A stretch of 20,540 bases of DNA from JACIWB01 sp038818725 (lineage in GTDB: Archaea; Thermoplasmatota; E2; UBA202; JdFR-43), in assembly GCA_038818725.1 (NCBI GenBank), contig JAWAYL010000019.1:1-20540 (forward strand), in the 5' to 3' direction. Made by a program: the position numbers and the translations under genes. The notes beneath the pieces are model-generated. The model saw only the letters and a program-made list of their open reading frames with translations, was not told the DNA's origin and did not search any database. Shown here piece by piece: positions 6,604 to 14,566 of the stretch (its first letter is position 1; each line of letters begins with the position of its first letter).

Positions 6604-7596
6604 ATGCGTTTTGATGTTACAATATTAGGAGCAGGAGCGGCGGGAAATGCAACTGCTTGGCTTCTTTCAAAAAAGGGTTATAAAGTAGCGGTATATGAAA
6701 AAAATAAGGAAATAGGGAAAAAAGTTTGCGGAGGACTTGTAAGCCATAGGGTAATAAAATTTTGTAAAGAAGCGGTTGTAAATGAAATAAAAGGAGCAGA
6801 AATTTTTCTTCCCAGCGGTAAGAAAATTTTTATTGGAGGAGATAGAACATATGCATATGTAATAGATAGACAAAAATTTGATATTTGCCTTGCAGAAAAA
6901 GCAATGAGCGAAGGAGCAAAATATTTTTTGAATTATAAAGAAATTGATGCCAAATATGATTATTTAATAGGAGCGGATGGTGCAAGAAGCAATATTGCAA
7001 AAAATTTTAAGGGAAAAATAAATTATATAAATGCAGTTCAAGGAATTGCTAAAGGAAATGAAGAGCATGTAAAGGTATATTTTGGAAAATTTGCTCCTGG
7101 CTTCTTTGGATGGATAATACCTGCGGAAAATGAACTAAGAATTGGCATGGGAACAACTGAAAAGGGCTTAAGAGAAAAATTCAATGAATTCAAATCAATA
7201 GTTGGCTATGAAGTAAAAAATGAAAAATATGCTTTAATTCCATATGGAATAAAAAAAGTTGCAAAGGAAAAATGCGCAATAGTTGGCGATGCAGCGGGGC
7301 AAGTAAAGGCGACGAGCGGAGGTGGCTTATATGCCTGCTTGCTTGCGAGCGAGATGCTTGCGAAGAATTTTGATGATTTTTTTGCTTATGAAAAAGAATT
7401 TATGCGAGCATATGGAGATGAGCTAAGAGGTTGCTTATTGCTTAGGAAAATTTTTTCTAAATGGCAAAGATACGAAGCTCTTGAAAAAGTTGAAGTAAAG
7501 GATGCAGATATAGACTATCATTGGAAATTTGCAAAGAATTTTTTAATAAAACATCCTTTTAAAGCATTTTGGGCTGCATTAAGATGCTTGCTTTAG
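6604..7596 (+). CDS. Geranylgeranyl reductase family flavoprotein
   Basis: FAD-dependent reductase of the type that saturates geranylgeranyl chains of archaeal ether lipids. The dinucleotide motif is TILGAGAAGNATAWLL (6-21) with YEKNKEIGKKVCGGLVS (31-47), the usual FAD/ribose region. YLIGADGARS (120-129) and CAIVGDAAGQVKATSGGGLYACLLASE (224-250) are the second and third FAD-binding motifs. PGFFGWIIPAENELRIGMGT (165-184) corresponds to the substrate-side block of the family. At 330 residues it is shorter than the roughly 390-400 of characterised thermoplasmal enzymes, so the exact substrate (phospholipid or free prenyl chain) is uncertain. An ATG at 6589 would add five residues, but 6604 fits the family N-terminus and the TATA spacing. 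GGGP synthase, the same pathway, lies 1.1 kb upstream. Confidence 0.87.
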   Translation: MRFDVTILGAGAAGNATAWLLSKKGYKVAVYEKNKEIGKKVCGGLVSHRVIKFCKEAVVNEIKGAEIFLPSGKKIFIGGDRTYAYVIDRQKFDICLAEKAMSEGAKYFLNYKEIDAKYDYLIGADGARSNIAKNFKGKINYINAVQGIAKGNEEHVKVYFGKFAPGFFGWIIPAENELRIGMGTTEKGLREKFNEFKSIVGYEVKNEKYALIPYGIKKVAKEKCAIVGDAAGQVKATSGGGLYACLLASEMLAKNFDDFFAYEKEFMRAYGDELRGCLLLRKIFSKWQRYEALEKVEVKDADIDYHWKFAKNFLIKHPFKAFWAALRCLL

Positions 7597-8555
7597 TTGT
7601 TAAAAAAAGTGAAGTAGAAAAGATTAAAAATATGCTTTATGAAAAAGGATTAATTGATGAAAGAAGAAAATTTAAAAAAAGAAATGGGGAGGTGGAAATT
7701 CCTATAAAAAGGCGAGTAAATTTACCATATGAAATTGTTGAGCAAAAAGAACCACTCTTCAGATATATTACTCCTTTTGATGAAATTAAGCGCAGGATTG
7801 GAAGAGATGATATTCCAAAAAAATGGGAAAAAATAGGGGATGTAGTTATTTTGAAGGGAATTAATGGAAATAAAGAAATTGCGAAAGTTTATGCAGATGT
7901 TCTTAAATGTAAATCTGTGCTTGAAGATGTTGGTGGAATAAAAGGAGTGGAGCGCATACCATGCTTTGAGCTTGTTTATGGAGATGATACAGAAACAATT
8001 CATGTTGAAAATGGAATAAAATATAAGTTAGATGCAAAAAAAATAATGTTTTCATCTGGGAATATTGATGAAAGAATAAGGATGGCAAAAGTAGCAAAGA
8101 AAAATGAGATAGTTGTTGATATGTTTGCTGGAATTGGCTATTTTAGTTTGCCAGTTGCTGTTTATGGAAAAGCAAAAGTTTTCGCATGTGAGATAAATCC
8201 TGTTGCATATCACTATCTAAAAGAAAATATAATTTTAAATGAGGTTTTTTCATTAGTTACTCCTTTGCTTGGTGATTGCCGAGAAGTTGCTCCTAAAAGC
8301 ACAGCAAATCGAGTTATAATGGGCTATCTTAACTCTTTAGATTTTTTTGAATATGCAATAAAAATTTTAAATAATGAAGGCGTTGTTCATTTTCATCAAA
8401 AATGCAAAAAAGAAGATTTTCCTGATAAAATTTTTGAGAGAATAAAGGAAGTTGCAAGAAAAAATGATAAAAAAGTGGAAATTTTATTTAGTAAAAAAAT
8501 AAAATCATATGCACCAGGAATAATACATGGAGTTATTGATTTAGAAGTTTTTTAA
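7584..8555 (+). CDS. taw2: tRNA wyosine enzyme Taw2 (aminocarboxypropyltransferase)
   Basis: Class I SAM-dependent enzyme of the Trm5/TYW2 family. The archaeal TYW2 homologue moves the 3-amino-3-carboxypropyl group of SAM onto 4-demethylwyosine at position 37 of tRNA-Phe. The SAM-binding core is VVDMFAGIGYFSLPVAVYG (177-195), with ACEINPVAYHYLKENIILN after it. I assign Taw2 rather than methyltransferase Trm5 because the protein has SSGNIDERIRMA (157-168) in place of the Trm5 SPR-type motif, and MGYL (246-249) with VVHFHQKC (267-274) in place of the NLP-type catalytic motif. It overlaps the preceding reductase by 13 bases. The ATG at 7584 is preferred to an in-frame TTG at 7569. The 323-residue length is near the family norm. 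Its 3' end overlaps the convergent Nudix gene by 23 bases. Confidence 0.85.
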   Translation: MLALVVKKSEVEKIKNMLYEKGLIDERRKFKKRNGEVEIPIKRRVNLPYEIVEQKEPLFRYITPFDEIKRRIGRDDIPKKWEKIGDVVILKGINGNKEIAKVYADVLKCKSVLEDVGGIKGVERIPCFELVYGDDTETIHVENGIKYKLDAKKIMFSSGNIDERIRMAKVAKKNEIVVDMFAGIGYFSLPVAVYGKAKVFACEINPVAYHYLKENIILNEVFSLVTPLLGDCREVAPKSTANRVIMGYLNSLDFFEYAIKILNNEGVVHFHQKCKKEDFPDKIFERIKEVARKNDKKVEILFSKKIKSYAPGIIHGVIDLEVF

Positions 8556-8928
8556 TTGCTTCCTTTAATTTTGGCACTGTATCATATTTATCAATTTCAT
8601 CTATGTTAACCCATCTATATTCAACATGTTCCCAGTCAATTTTTATTTCATTTTTATCTGTTTCAAATAAAAATGGATAAATATGCCAGTAAATTTTTTC
8701 ATCTTTATCATAAAATTTTATTTCCTCTCCTTTTTTTAAAAGTTTTATTTCATTCTCTTTTATTCCGGTCTCTTCTTCAATTTCCTTTATTGCCCTATGT
8801 AAAGGATCATCATCTTCTATATAGCCGGAAACGCATGCCCACTTACCTTTATATGTTCTAACTTTATCCCCTCTTTTAAGCAGCAATATTTTTCCTTTAT
8901 TAAGTAAAATGCTTGTCACCACATTCAT
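8533..8928 (-). CDS. Nudix hydrolase
   Basis: A 131-residue Nudix-domain protein that should hydrolyse a nucleoside diphosphate linked to another group. The Nudix box spans about 35-56: GYIEDDDPLHRAIKEIEEET then GI. The metal-binding E-x-x-E-E core is intact, while Lys replaces the usual Arg and the first half is one residue short, a variation common in archaeal members. The N-terminal strand TSILLNKGKILLLKRGDKV and WHIYPFLFE also fit the fold. The substrate cannot be read from the sequence; dNTP, ADP-ribose or m7G-type substrates are all possible. The start codon overlaps the stop of the upstream PIN-ATPase gene (ATGA, 8925-8928), so the two are co-transcribed. Confidence 0.9.
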   Translation of the reverse strand: MNVVTSILLNKGKILLLKRGDKVRTYKGKWACVSGYIEDDDPLHRAIKEIEEETGIKENEIKLLKKGEEIKFYDKDEKIYWHIYPFLFETDKNEIKIDWEHVEYRWVNIDEIDKYDTVPKLKEAIKKLLNQ

Positions 8929-10661
8929 ATTCTCACATATACCTTATTTCCAGATGCAATTGCCTCCACTATTTTTCTTCCCTCAATGCTATGCCTTTTG
9001 AATTTTATTTCTCCATTATTGCTAACTTTTGCATCAATTGCATTTCCATTAATAAAAATTTTCACTTCCCTACCTGCATATCCCTTTCCAATTCTAATTA
9101 CGATTTCCTTTTTCCTTTTAATTATATCAGGAACTATTTCTTGTTCAACAAGTGGATGAATTCTTATTTTTATTCCTGCCTCTCTCTCAATTTCAGATAT
9201 TGTCTTTCCTCCTTTTCCTATAATATGAGGAATTTCCTCTTCGCTAACATAAACATTTGCAATTTTTCCATTTATTTCTACTTTAAATTTGCCATCTATA
9301 TATTTTGATATAACCTTTTCAACATTTTTTCCAAAAATTTCCATACTTTTTTCTTTTACAGGCATCACAGTTACTTGCTCCCCGTAGGTATAAATTTCAT
9401 AAATTACTTTTTTTGTATAAAAATCACGAACAACAATAACTGGGCGAGCTAAATCTGCTTCTTCCATTCCATGAGGAATTTTTACAGTAAAATCAAGCTC
9501 AAGAACTTCCTTTATTTTTCCTTCCGAAATATGAATGACTGTATCAACAACCTGAGGAATTATTCCAAGCTCCACTCTTCCAATCAAGCGTTGAATGGCA
9601 TCAATTGCCCGATTTGAATGAGTTACACCTATTAGCCCAATTCCCGCAAGGCGCATATCCGCAAAAATTTTAAAGTCATCGCTCCTCCTTACTTCATCAA
9701 AAACAACAAAATCAGGACGGAGTAAAAGAAGAATATCTGCAGTTAGCTCCATGCTTTTTTCAAGTGGTGCATATTGAGCAATTTCATTCCTCACCCATAA
9801 ATCGCGCGGATTTTCCATTGTTTTTACTATTGCTCCTAAGCTATATAGATGCTCAGCAATTGCCTGCGCAAAAGTTGATTTTCCTGAGCCAGGCGGACCA
9901 GAAATAAGTACGCCTCGATTATAATCTGTTAATCTTTCCTTTAGCTCTTCATCAAGGCAGTAATCATCTATGGTTAATTTTATTATTGGCTTTGTTGCAG
10001 TTATTTCGAATTTATCTACAAATGGTTGCCTCAGTATTGCAATTCTCATATTTTTTATCTGAACTATTGTTGCATGCTTTCTTTCTATTTCAATGAAGCT
10101 ATCTGGATCTCTTTTTGCATATTCAATTATTTCATGAGCTATATCCGCAAGCTCTCTTTCACTTAAAATTTCTCCAAGCTCAACTATTCTAAAGTTTCCA
10201 GGTTTTCCTTTCTTTGCAACAGGTTTACAATCCTGGCGTAAATGTACGCTCATTGTTTCATCATCAAAATATTTTAAAATTTTAAGCTCCTTTTCTTCAT
10301 GCAAGGATGGCAAATAATAAACATTTATTCCTTTCGCTTCTGCAACCTTAGCCTGTATTTTATCTGAAGTAAATAAAGTTGCATGAATTTCTTCAGCAAT
10401 TTCGCGTATAATTTCATCTGCATTTCCTTCTTTGCTTCCATGAAAGTGCAAATATATCTTTCCTTCCTTACTTAATTTTTGCAATTCGACAATTTCATTT
10501 AATCCACTTATTCCTATTTCCAATCCATCATTTGCTTGTTTTTCAAGCTCTTTTAAAACAGCATTTGGAATTATTATATCTACTTTCTCAATCTTTCCGC
10601 TTTTAATCCACTCGCTTAAGCGCCCATCTATTATTATGCTTGTATCTGGAACTATTTTCAT
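8925..10661 (-). CDS. PIN domain-ATPase-KH protein (COG1855)
   Basis: A 578-residue fusion widespread in Archaea. The N-terminal PIN nuclease-like domain starts KIVPDTSIIIDGRL (2-15) with Asp6, and later has LFTSDKIQAKVAEAKGI (96-112), with Asp100 as another acidic site. The central PilT/VirB11-like ATPase has Walker A ISGPPGSGKSTF (253-264), VVFDEVRRSDD (319-329) as Walker B, and THSNRAIDAIQRLIGRVELG (347-366). The C-terminal KH domain carries IPHIIGKGGKTISEIE (477-492), a typical nucleic-acid-binding GXXG loop, and a beta-rich end. The architecture suggests an ATP-driven RNA-processing or RNA-decay factor, but the role is not established. The ATG at 10661 is chosen over 10676 because KIVPDTS is the family start. 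A TATA-like element lies about 25 bases upstream. Confidence 0.9.
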   Translation of the reverse strand: MKIVPDTSIIIDGRLSEWIKSGKIEKVDIIIPNAVLKELEKQANDGLEIGISGLNEIVELQKLSKEGKIYLHFHGSKEGNADEIIREIAEEIHATLFTSDKIQAKVAEAKGINVYYLPSLHEEKELKILKYFDDETMSVHLRQDCKPVAKKGKPGNFRIVELGEILSERELADIAHEIIEYAKRDPDSFIEIERKHATIVQIKNMRIAILRQPFVDKFEITATKPIIKLTIDDYCLDEELKERLTDYNRGVLISGPPGSGKSTFAQAIAEHLYSLGAIVKTMENPRDLWVRNEIAQYAPLEKSMELTADILLLLRPDFVVFDEVRRSDDFKIFADMRLAGIGLIGVTHSNRAIDAIQRLIGRVELGIIPQVVDTVIHISEGKIKEVLELDFTVKIPHGMEEADLARPVIVVRDFYTKKVIYEIYTYGEQVTVMPVKEKSMEIFGKNVEKVISKYIDGKFKVEINGKIANVYVSEEEIPHIIGKGGKTISEIEREAGIKIRIHPLVEQEIVPDIIKRKKEIVIRIGKGYAGREVKIFINGNAIDAKVSNNGEIKFKRHSIEGRKIVEAIASGNKVYVRI

Positions 10662-10681
10662 CGTAAATAAAAGCAAATATG

Positions 10682-10689
10682 CTTATAAA
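10682..10689 (-). promoter_or_regulatory. TATA-like element of the PIN-ATPase gene
   Basis: On the minus strand tttataag, centred about 25 bases before the ATG at 10661, with no Shine-Dalgarno between. It probably drives the PIN-ATPase and Nudix genes together. Confidence 0.5.
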
Positions 10690-10962
10690 CTTGCTTTTTT
10701 TCCTTCCGCTGTTTCCGCCTTGTGCAAAATAAATAACAATTGCACAAGCTTATCTGAAATTTACTATATATTAAAAAATAAAAGCAGAAGATAGTTCTGT
10801 AACTGAAGAACCATGAAACCTTTTGTAACCATTTTCTAATTGAAAGATAGCGAGAGAAGCTAAAAATTCATCAGTGAGTTATATCTTGTATGAAAATCTA
10901 TTTTGCCATCTATTAAACGAAATGAAAATTTATTTTTCACTTTCGGAAATACTGTACCAATA
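10690..10962. other. Gene-free intergenic stretch
   Basis: No gene is supported between the divergent starts at 10661 and 10992. Open frames here are very short; two start identically (Met-Lys-Ile-Tyr-Phe) at about 10889 and 10923 but run only 8 and 13 codons and are not called. The stretch holds a 9+9 inverted repeat (10719-10748) and a weak gttct/agaac pair near 10795. No tRNA or C/D-box RNA could be confirmed. Confidence 0.5.
10719..10748. repeat. Inverted repeat, possible operator
   Basis: cttgtgcaa (10719-10727) and ttgcacaag (10740-10748) are perfect inverted copies separated by 12 bases. The centres of the half-sites are 21 bases apart, about two helical turns, as expected for a dimeric regulator. 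The site lies about 58 bases before the PIN-ATPase start and 244 bases before the small protein start. No T-run follows, so a terminator is unlikely. No regulator is identified. Confidence 0.4.
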
Positions 10963-10973
10963 AATATTTAAAT
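10963..10973 (+). promoter_or_regulatory. TATA-like element of the small charged protein
   Basis: aatatttaaat centred about 24 bases before the ATG at 10992; no Shine-Dalgarno. It probably drives the 10992-13862 run. Confidence 0.45.
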
Positions 10974-10991
10974 AAAAATAAAATTAGTTGT

Positions 10992-11357
10992 ATGCCAGAA
11001 TTTACACTCGAGGAAAACTTTTTAAAGCATAAAGAAAAGAAAAAAATGGAGGAAGAATTTTTTAAAGGATACGAAGAATTTGCTAAAGAAAAGGAATGGG
11101 AAAAGACAGCAAAAGAAAGTATAGAGGAAATTGAGAGAATAATCGATGAAGGAGTTGAAAGAAAAAAGAAAATTAGGGAAGAAAAGAAAATCGATGGAGA
11201 AATAAAAAAAGAGATATTATATTCAAGCAAGGGAGGATATATAATTAAAATAACAAAAGATGATAAAATAGATTATTATCTTATTACAAAAGTTGAAAAC
11301 ATAGAGGAAGCAATAGATAAAATTTCTTCATATAAGCCCATTATAGAAGAAAAATAA
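10992..11357 (+). CDS. Small charged coiled-coil protein, unknown
   Basis: I do not recognise this 121-residue protein. Residues 8-75 are very rich in Lys and Glu and should form one or more long helices, probably coiled coil. From about 76 the pattern changes to short strands (ILYSSKGGYIIKITKD, DKIDYYLITKV), followed by an amphipathic helix and a charged end. It has no signal peptide, membrane segment or cysteines. The reading frame is supported by the TATA-spaced ATG, by lysine and isoleucine codon use (AAA, ATA) like its neighbours, and by a position 24 bases upstream of the DUF1015 gene on the same strand. A partner or structural role is possible but not shown. Confidence 0.65.
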   Translation: MPEFTLEENFLKHKEKKKMEEEFFKGYEEFAKEKEWEKTAKESIEEIERIIDEGVERKKKIREEKKIDGEIKKEILYSSKGGYIIKITKDDKIDYYLITKVENIEEAIDKISSYKPIIEEK

Positions 11358-11381
11358 AAAAATGATTGAAGCATTACATGC

Positions 11382-12521
11382 ATGGTTGAAATAAGAGAAT
11401 TTGAAGGAGTAAGAATATCATATCCTGAAGAGTTTTGTACAAAACCATATGATGTTATAAGTGAGAAAGAGGCAAATGAATTAAGAAAAAATCCAAGAAG
11501 TGCAATTCATATTATACTTCCTACAGGACAGGGAGATGAAAAATATGAAAATGCGAGGAGAGCATATGAAAATTTTAGAAAAGATATGATAAAAGATAGC
11601 CCTTCCATTTATTTGTATCAGGAAAAAAGCAAAGAATTTTCACAGAGAGGATTTATTTTATGTGCCTCCTTGCTTGACTATGAAAAAGGAAAAATAAAAA
11701 AGCATGAGGAAACGAGGGAAGAACCACTGATGGACAGAGTAAAGCTTATTGAAAAATTAAAAGTGCAGACAGGACTTATATGGACTGTTTTTAAGAAAAA
11801 TAATAAAATTAAGAAAATCATGGATGAAATAATGAAAGAGGAGCCATTAACTTCTTTTGAAAAATATGGCTATGAACACAATCTGTGGAGAGTAAAAAAT
11901 TGGATAGAGGAAATAAAAGAATTATTTTCTCCACTTGAGCTCTATATTGCTGATGGCCACCACCGGATGGCGGCGAGCTGGCATTATTTCAGAAAATATG
12001 GGGGGGAGAAAGCAAGGTATGCAATGGTTTTTTCAGCTAGCGATGATGAAGTAAGAATTTTGCCGTATAATAGAATTATTAGAAAGGCAAGAAGTGATTT
12101 TTTTGAGAAAATTAAAAAAGATTTTGAAGTAGAAGAGATGGTTAAAATTGAGGAGCCAAAAAAACATGAAATACAAATGTACTGGAGAAAAAAATGGTGG
12201 AAAATTATTCCAAAAGAAATTCCAGACGATGTTGTCGCGTCATTAGATGTAAGCATTCTGCATGATAAAATTATAAGTAATGTACTCGGAATAGAAGATG
12301 TGAGAAAAGACCCGAACATATTTTTTGTTGGAGGGGAAGTTAGTAGGGAAGAGTATGAAAAGATGGTAGATATAGAGGGAAATGAAATAGTATTTTATCT
12401 TCATCCGACTAGCATTTATGAAGTAGAAGCTGTTGCTGACGCTGGAAAAAATATGCCTCCGAAATCAACATGGTTTGACCCAAAATTGCTAACTGGACTT
12501 ATTTTCTATGAATTAGTTTAA
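11382..12521 (+). CDS. DUF1015 family protein
   Basis: A 379-residue DUF1015/COG4198 protein. Diagnostic blocks are KPYDVISEKEANELRKNP (21-38), RSAIHIILP (39-47), RGFILCASLLDYEKGKIKKHEET (89-111), where the H-E-x-T block is family-typical, and LYIADGHHRMAASWHY (187-202). The DGHHR motif resembles that in ParB/SerK-like kinases, so a small-molecule kinase role is possible, but this is only inference for this protein. The C-terminal part ends with FYLHPTSIYEVEAVADAGKNMPPKSTWFDPKLLTGLI, also typical. It sits nine bases upstream of the phosphohexomutase ORF and is probably in the same operon. Confidence 0.88.
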   Translation: MVEIREFEGVRISYPEEFCTKPYDVISEKEANELRKNPRSAIHIILPTGQGDEKYENARRAYENFRKDMIKDSPSIYLYQEKSKEFSQRGFILCASLLDYEKGKIKKHEETREEPLMDRVKLIEKLKVQTGLIWTVFKKNNKIKKIMDEIMKEEPLTSFEKYGYEHNLWRVKNWIEEIKELFSPLELYIADGHHRMAASWHYFRKYGGEKARYAMVFSASDDEVRILPYNRIIRKARSDFFEKIKKDFEVEEMVKIEEPKKHEIQMYWRKKWWKIIPKEIPDDVVASLDVSILHDKIISNVLGIEDVRKDPNIFFVGGEVSREEYEKMVDIEGNEIVFYLHPTSIYEVEAVADAGKNMPPKSTWFDPKLLTGLIFYELV

Positions 12522-12539
12522 TATATTGGAATGATGTTT

Positions 12540-13862
12540 ATGAATATGCCATTATTCGGAACAAATGGGATAAGAGGAATAGCAAATGAAGAAATTACTC
12601 CTGAATTTGCGGTTAAAATAGCAAAAGCAATTGGGAGTTATTTTAGTGGAGATATAGCTATTGCAATGGATACAAGAATATCAAGTGAAATGTTAAAAAA
12701 TTCAGTAATTTCTGGTTTAGTAAGTGTTGGTTGCAATGTATATGATGCAAACATAGCTCCTACTCCAGCTCTACAATATTATTTAAAGAATAGTGATTTA
12801 GACGCTGGTATAATTATAACTGCTTCGCATAATCCTCCCCAATACAATGGAATAAAGGTGGTTGACAGCAATGGAGAGGAGCTGCAGAGAGAAATTGAGG
12901 AAAAAATAGAAAATATGTTTTATGCGGGAAATTTCAAAAAGGTGGCATGGAATGAAATCGGAAGCATATATACTGCTGATATAATAGATTTTTATATTGA
13001 AGGAGTACTCAAAAGCACGCAGGCGGAAGAAACAAAATTAAAAGTAGTAATTGATTGTGGAAATGGGGCAGGCTGTCTTGCTATGCCGTATCTAGTTGCA
13101 AGCGTTGCGAATGTAGTTACACTGAATAGCGAACCAAAAGGTCTGCCATCAAGAAATTATGAACCTGTTAAAGAGAACCTAGATGATTTAATAAGAACAG
13201 TTAAGGCGGTTAATGCTGACTTAGGAATAGCATATGATGGAGACGCTGATAGAGCAATATTTATAGCAGAAAATGGAGAGTATATAAGCGGTGATTACAG
13301 CCTTGCAATGATAGCTGGACATAAGCTTGAAAAAAAGAAAGGATACATTGTCACACCTGTTTCTACTTCAAAATGTGTTGAAGAATATGTAAAGATGAAA
13401 GGAGGAAAAATTTTTTATACAGAAGTAGGGGCAAGAAATGTTGCAAAAAAGATGAAGGAAGTAAATGCAATTTTTGGAGGAGAAGAAAATGGTGGACTTA
13501 TATTTCCAGAGCATCAATATTGTAGGGATGCAGGGATGGCAAGTATTTATATGATCAACATGATAGCTGAAAGAGGAAAAAGAATATCAGACATCCTTAA
13601 AAATTTGCCAAAATACTATACAGTAAAAGAAAAAATAGAATGTAAAGATAAGGAAAAAGTAATGGGGAAAATTAAAGAAATCGTTGATGAGAACGCTGAT
13701 TTTACTGACGGAATAAGGATAAATAGCGACGATGGTTTCATATTAATAAGACCTTCTGGAACTGAGCCATTAATAAGAATTTATGTTGAAAGAAAAAGTG
13801 AGGAGGAGGCTAAAAGAATCGCCGAAGAATATAAAAGAATGATAAAAGATTTATCAAAATAG
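12540..13862 (+). CDS. glmM: Archaeal phosphoglucosamine mutase/phosphohexomutase
   Basis: Alpha-D-phosphohexomutase of the archaeal GlmM type, interconverting 6- and 1-phosphates of glucosamine or hexoses for UDP- or GDP-sugar synthesis. The N-terminus PLFGTNGIRGIANEEITPEF is characteristic. The phosphoserine loop is ITASHNPPQYNGIK, the Mg-binding loop is AYDGDADRAIF, the sugar-binding loop is GGEENGG, and the C-terminal phosphate loop is IRPSGTEPLIRIYVE; all catalytic loops are intact. Four ATGs (12531, 12534, 12540, 12546) could start it. I chose 12540, because a GGA lies about nine bases before it and homologues begin two to three residues before LFGT. GlmM rather than ManB is favoured by the FGTNGIRG wording; a dual role is possible. 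Its last 82 bases overlap the convergent TrmJ-like gene. Confidence 0.88.
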   Translation: MNMPLFGTNGIRGIANEEITPEFAVKIAKAIGSYFSGDIAIAMDTRISSEMLKNSVISGLVSVGCNVYDANIAPTPALQYYLKNSDLDAGIIITASHNPPQYNGIKVVDSNGEELQREIEEKIENMFYAGNFKKVAWNEIGSIYTADIIDFYIEGVLKSTQAEETKLKVVIDCGNGAGCLAMPYLVASVANVVTLNSEPKGLPSRNYEPVKENLDDLIRTVKAVNADLGIAYDGDADRAIFIAENGEYISGDYSLAMIAGHKLEKKKGYIVTPVSTSKCVEEYVKMKGGKIFYTEVGARNVAKKMKEVNAIFGGEENGGLIFPEHQYCRDAGMASIYMINMIAERGKRISDILKNLPKYYTVKEKIECKDKEKVMGKIKEIVDENADFTDGIRINSDDGFILIRPSGTEPLIRIYVERKSEEEAKRIAEEYKRMIKDLSK

Positions 13863-14566
13863 TTATTTTTCTTTGCTGCATTTATTGCTTTCTTAAATAC
13901 ACCCATCAGAGTATGATATTCCCATTTTGAAAGCATTGCCCTTCCAATTATTCTCCTGAACATAATTTCAGTATTCTCTTTTTTATGCTCTGGATAATCT
14001 ATTTCATCAAGCAAAATTCTAAAAAATTCATACAACTTTTCTTTTTCTTTTCCATCTGCAAGAACTTTTTTTCTTTCCTTATATTTGTTCATAAAAATTT
14101 CATAAAGCAATATACTTACTGCATGAGAAAGATTAAGAGAAGGATATTCTTTGGTTGTAGGAATTTTAACTATTAAATCGCATTTTTTTAATTCTTCGTT
14201 AAGCAATCCATAATCTTCTCTTCCAAAAGCAATTCCAACTTTTCCTTCTATTTTATAAATTTCTTTCGCAAATTTTCTTACATCTATTGCTTTTCTTAAA
14301 TGGTGCTTTTCATGCTTGCTATCTTTTGAAGTTGTTCCAACTACATAATCAATATTTCTTATAGCATCTTCAAAATTTTCAAAAATTTCTGCGTTCTCAA
14401 TTATTTCTTGGGCATGCATAGCATACTTCCTGCAATCATCATTATTTATATCAAAAGAAGGAGAGACAACAAGCAATTTACTAAATCCAAAATTTTTCAT
14501 TATTCTTGCAATTGCTCCAAGGTTACCAGGATATTTTGGCTCAACAACTATTATGAAGAATTCCAT
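13781..14566 (-). CDS. trmJ: TrmJ-like SPOUT tRNA 2'-O-methyltransferase
   Basis: Member of the TrmH/TrmJ SPOUT family; archaeal TrmJ methylates the ribose of C32 in tRNAs. The three SPOUT motifs are visible: VEPKYPGNLGAIARIMKNFG (8-27) with the key Asn15, VGIAFGREDYGLLNEEL (110-126), and PSLNLSHAVSILLYEIF (142-158), which forms the SAM knot. The helical C-terminal extension ends as in the family around EYHTLMGVFKKAIN (216-229). After this about 30 more residues follow, including an unusually hydrophobic FIILLYSSAILLASSSLFL, which is the antisense of the glmM 3' end (overlap 13781-13862). The start codon directly follows the stop of the upstream Ig-like protein gene, without any gap, so the two share a transcript. 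Confidence 0.88.
   Translation of the reverse strand: MEFFIIVVEPKYPGNLGAIARIMKNFGFSKLLVVSPSFDINNDDCRKYAMHAQEIIENAEIFENFEDAIRNIDYVVGTTSKDSKHEKHHLRKAIDVRKFAKEIYKIEGKVGIAFGREDYGLLNEELKKCDLIVKIPTTKEYPSLNLSHAVSILLYEIFMNKYKERKKVLADGKEKEKLYEFFRILLDEIDYPEHKKENTEIMFRRIIGRAMLSKWEYHTLMGVFKKAINAAKKNNYFDKSFIILLYSSAILLASSSLFLST

Noticed and set aside
8913..9308. A 131-codon open frame opposite the KH domain of the PIN-ATPase gene
   Set aside because: Its composition (Tyr, Asn, Phe, Ser) is that of reversed KH-domain coding sequence, and the opposite frame has clear domains.
10790..10900. A C-box-like TGATGA on the minus strand, suggesting a C/D-box guide RNA
   Set aside because: No CTGA D box was found at a suitable distance and no terminal stem closes the region.
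10889..10961. Two very short open frames starting with the same Met-Lys-Ile-Tyr-Phe
   Set aside because: Only 8 and 13 codons, no ribosome binding site or promoter of their own; the likeness is probably chance in AT-rich DNA.
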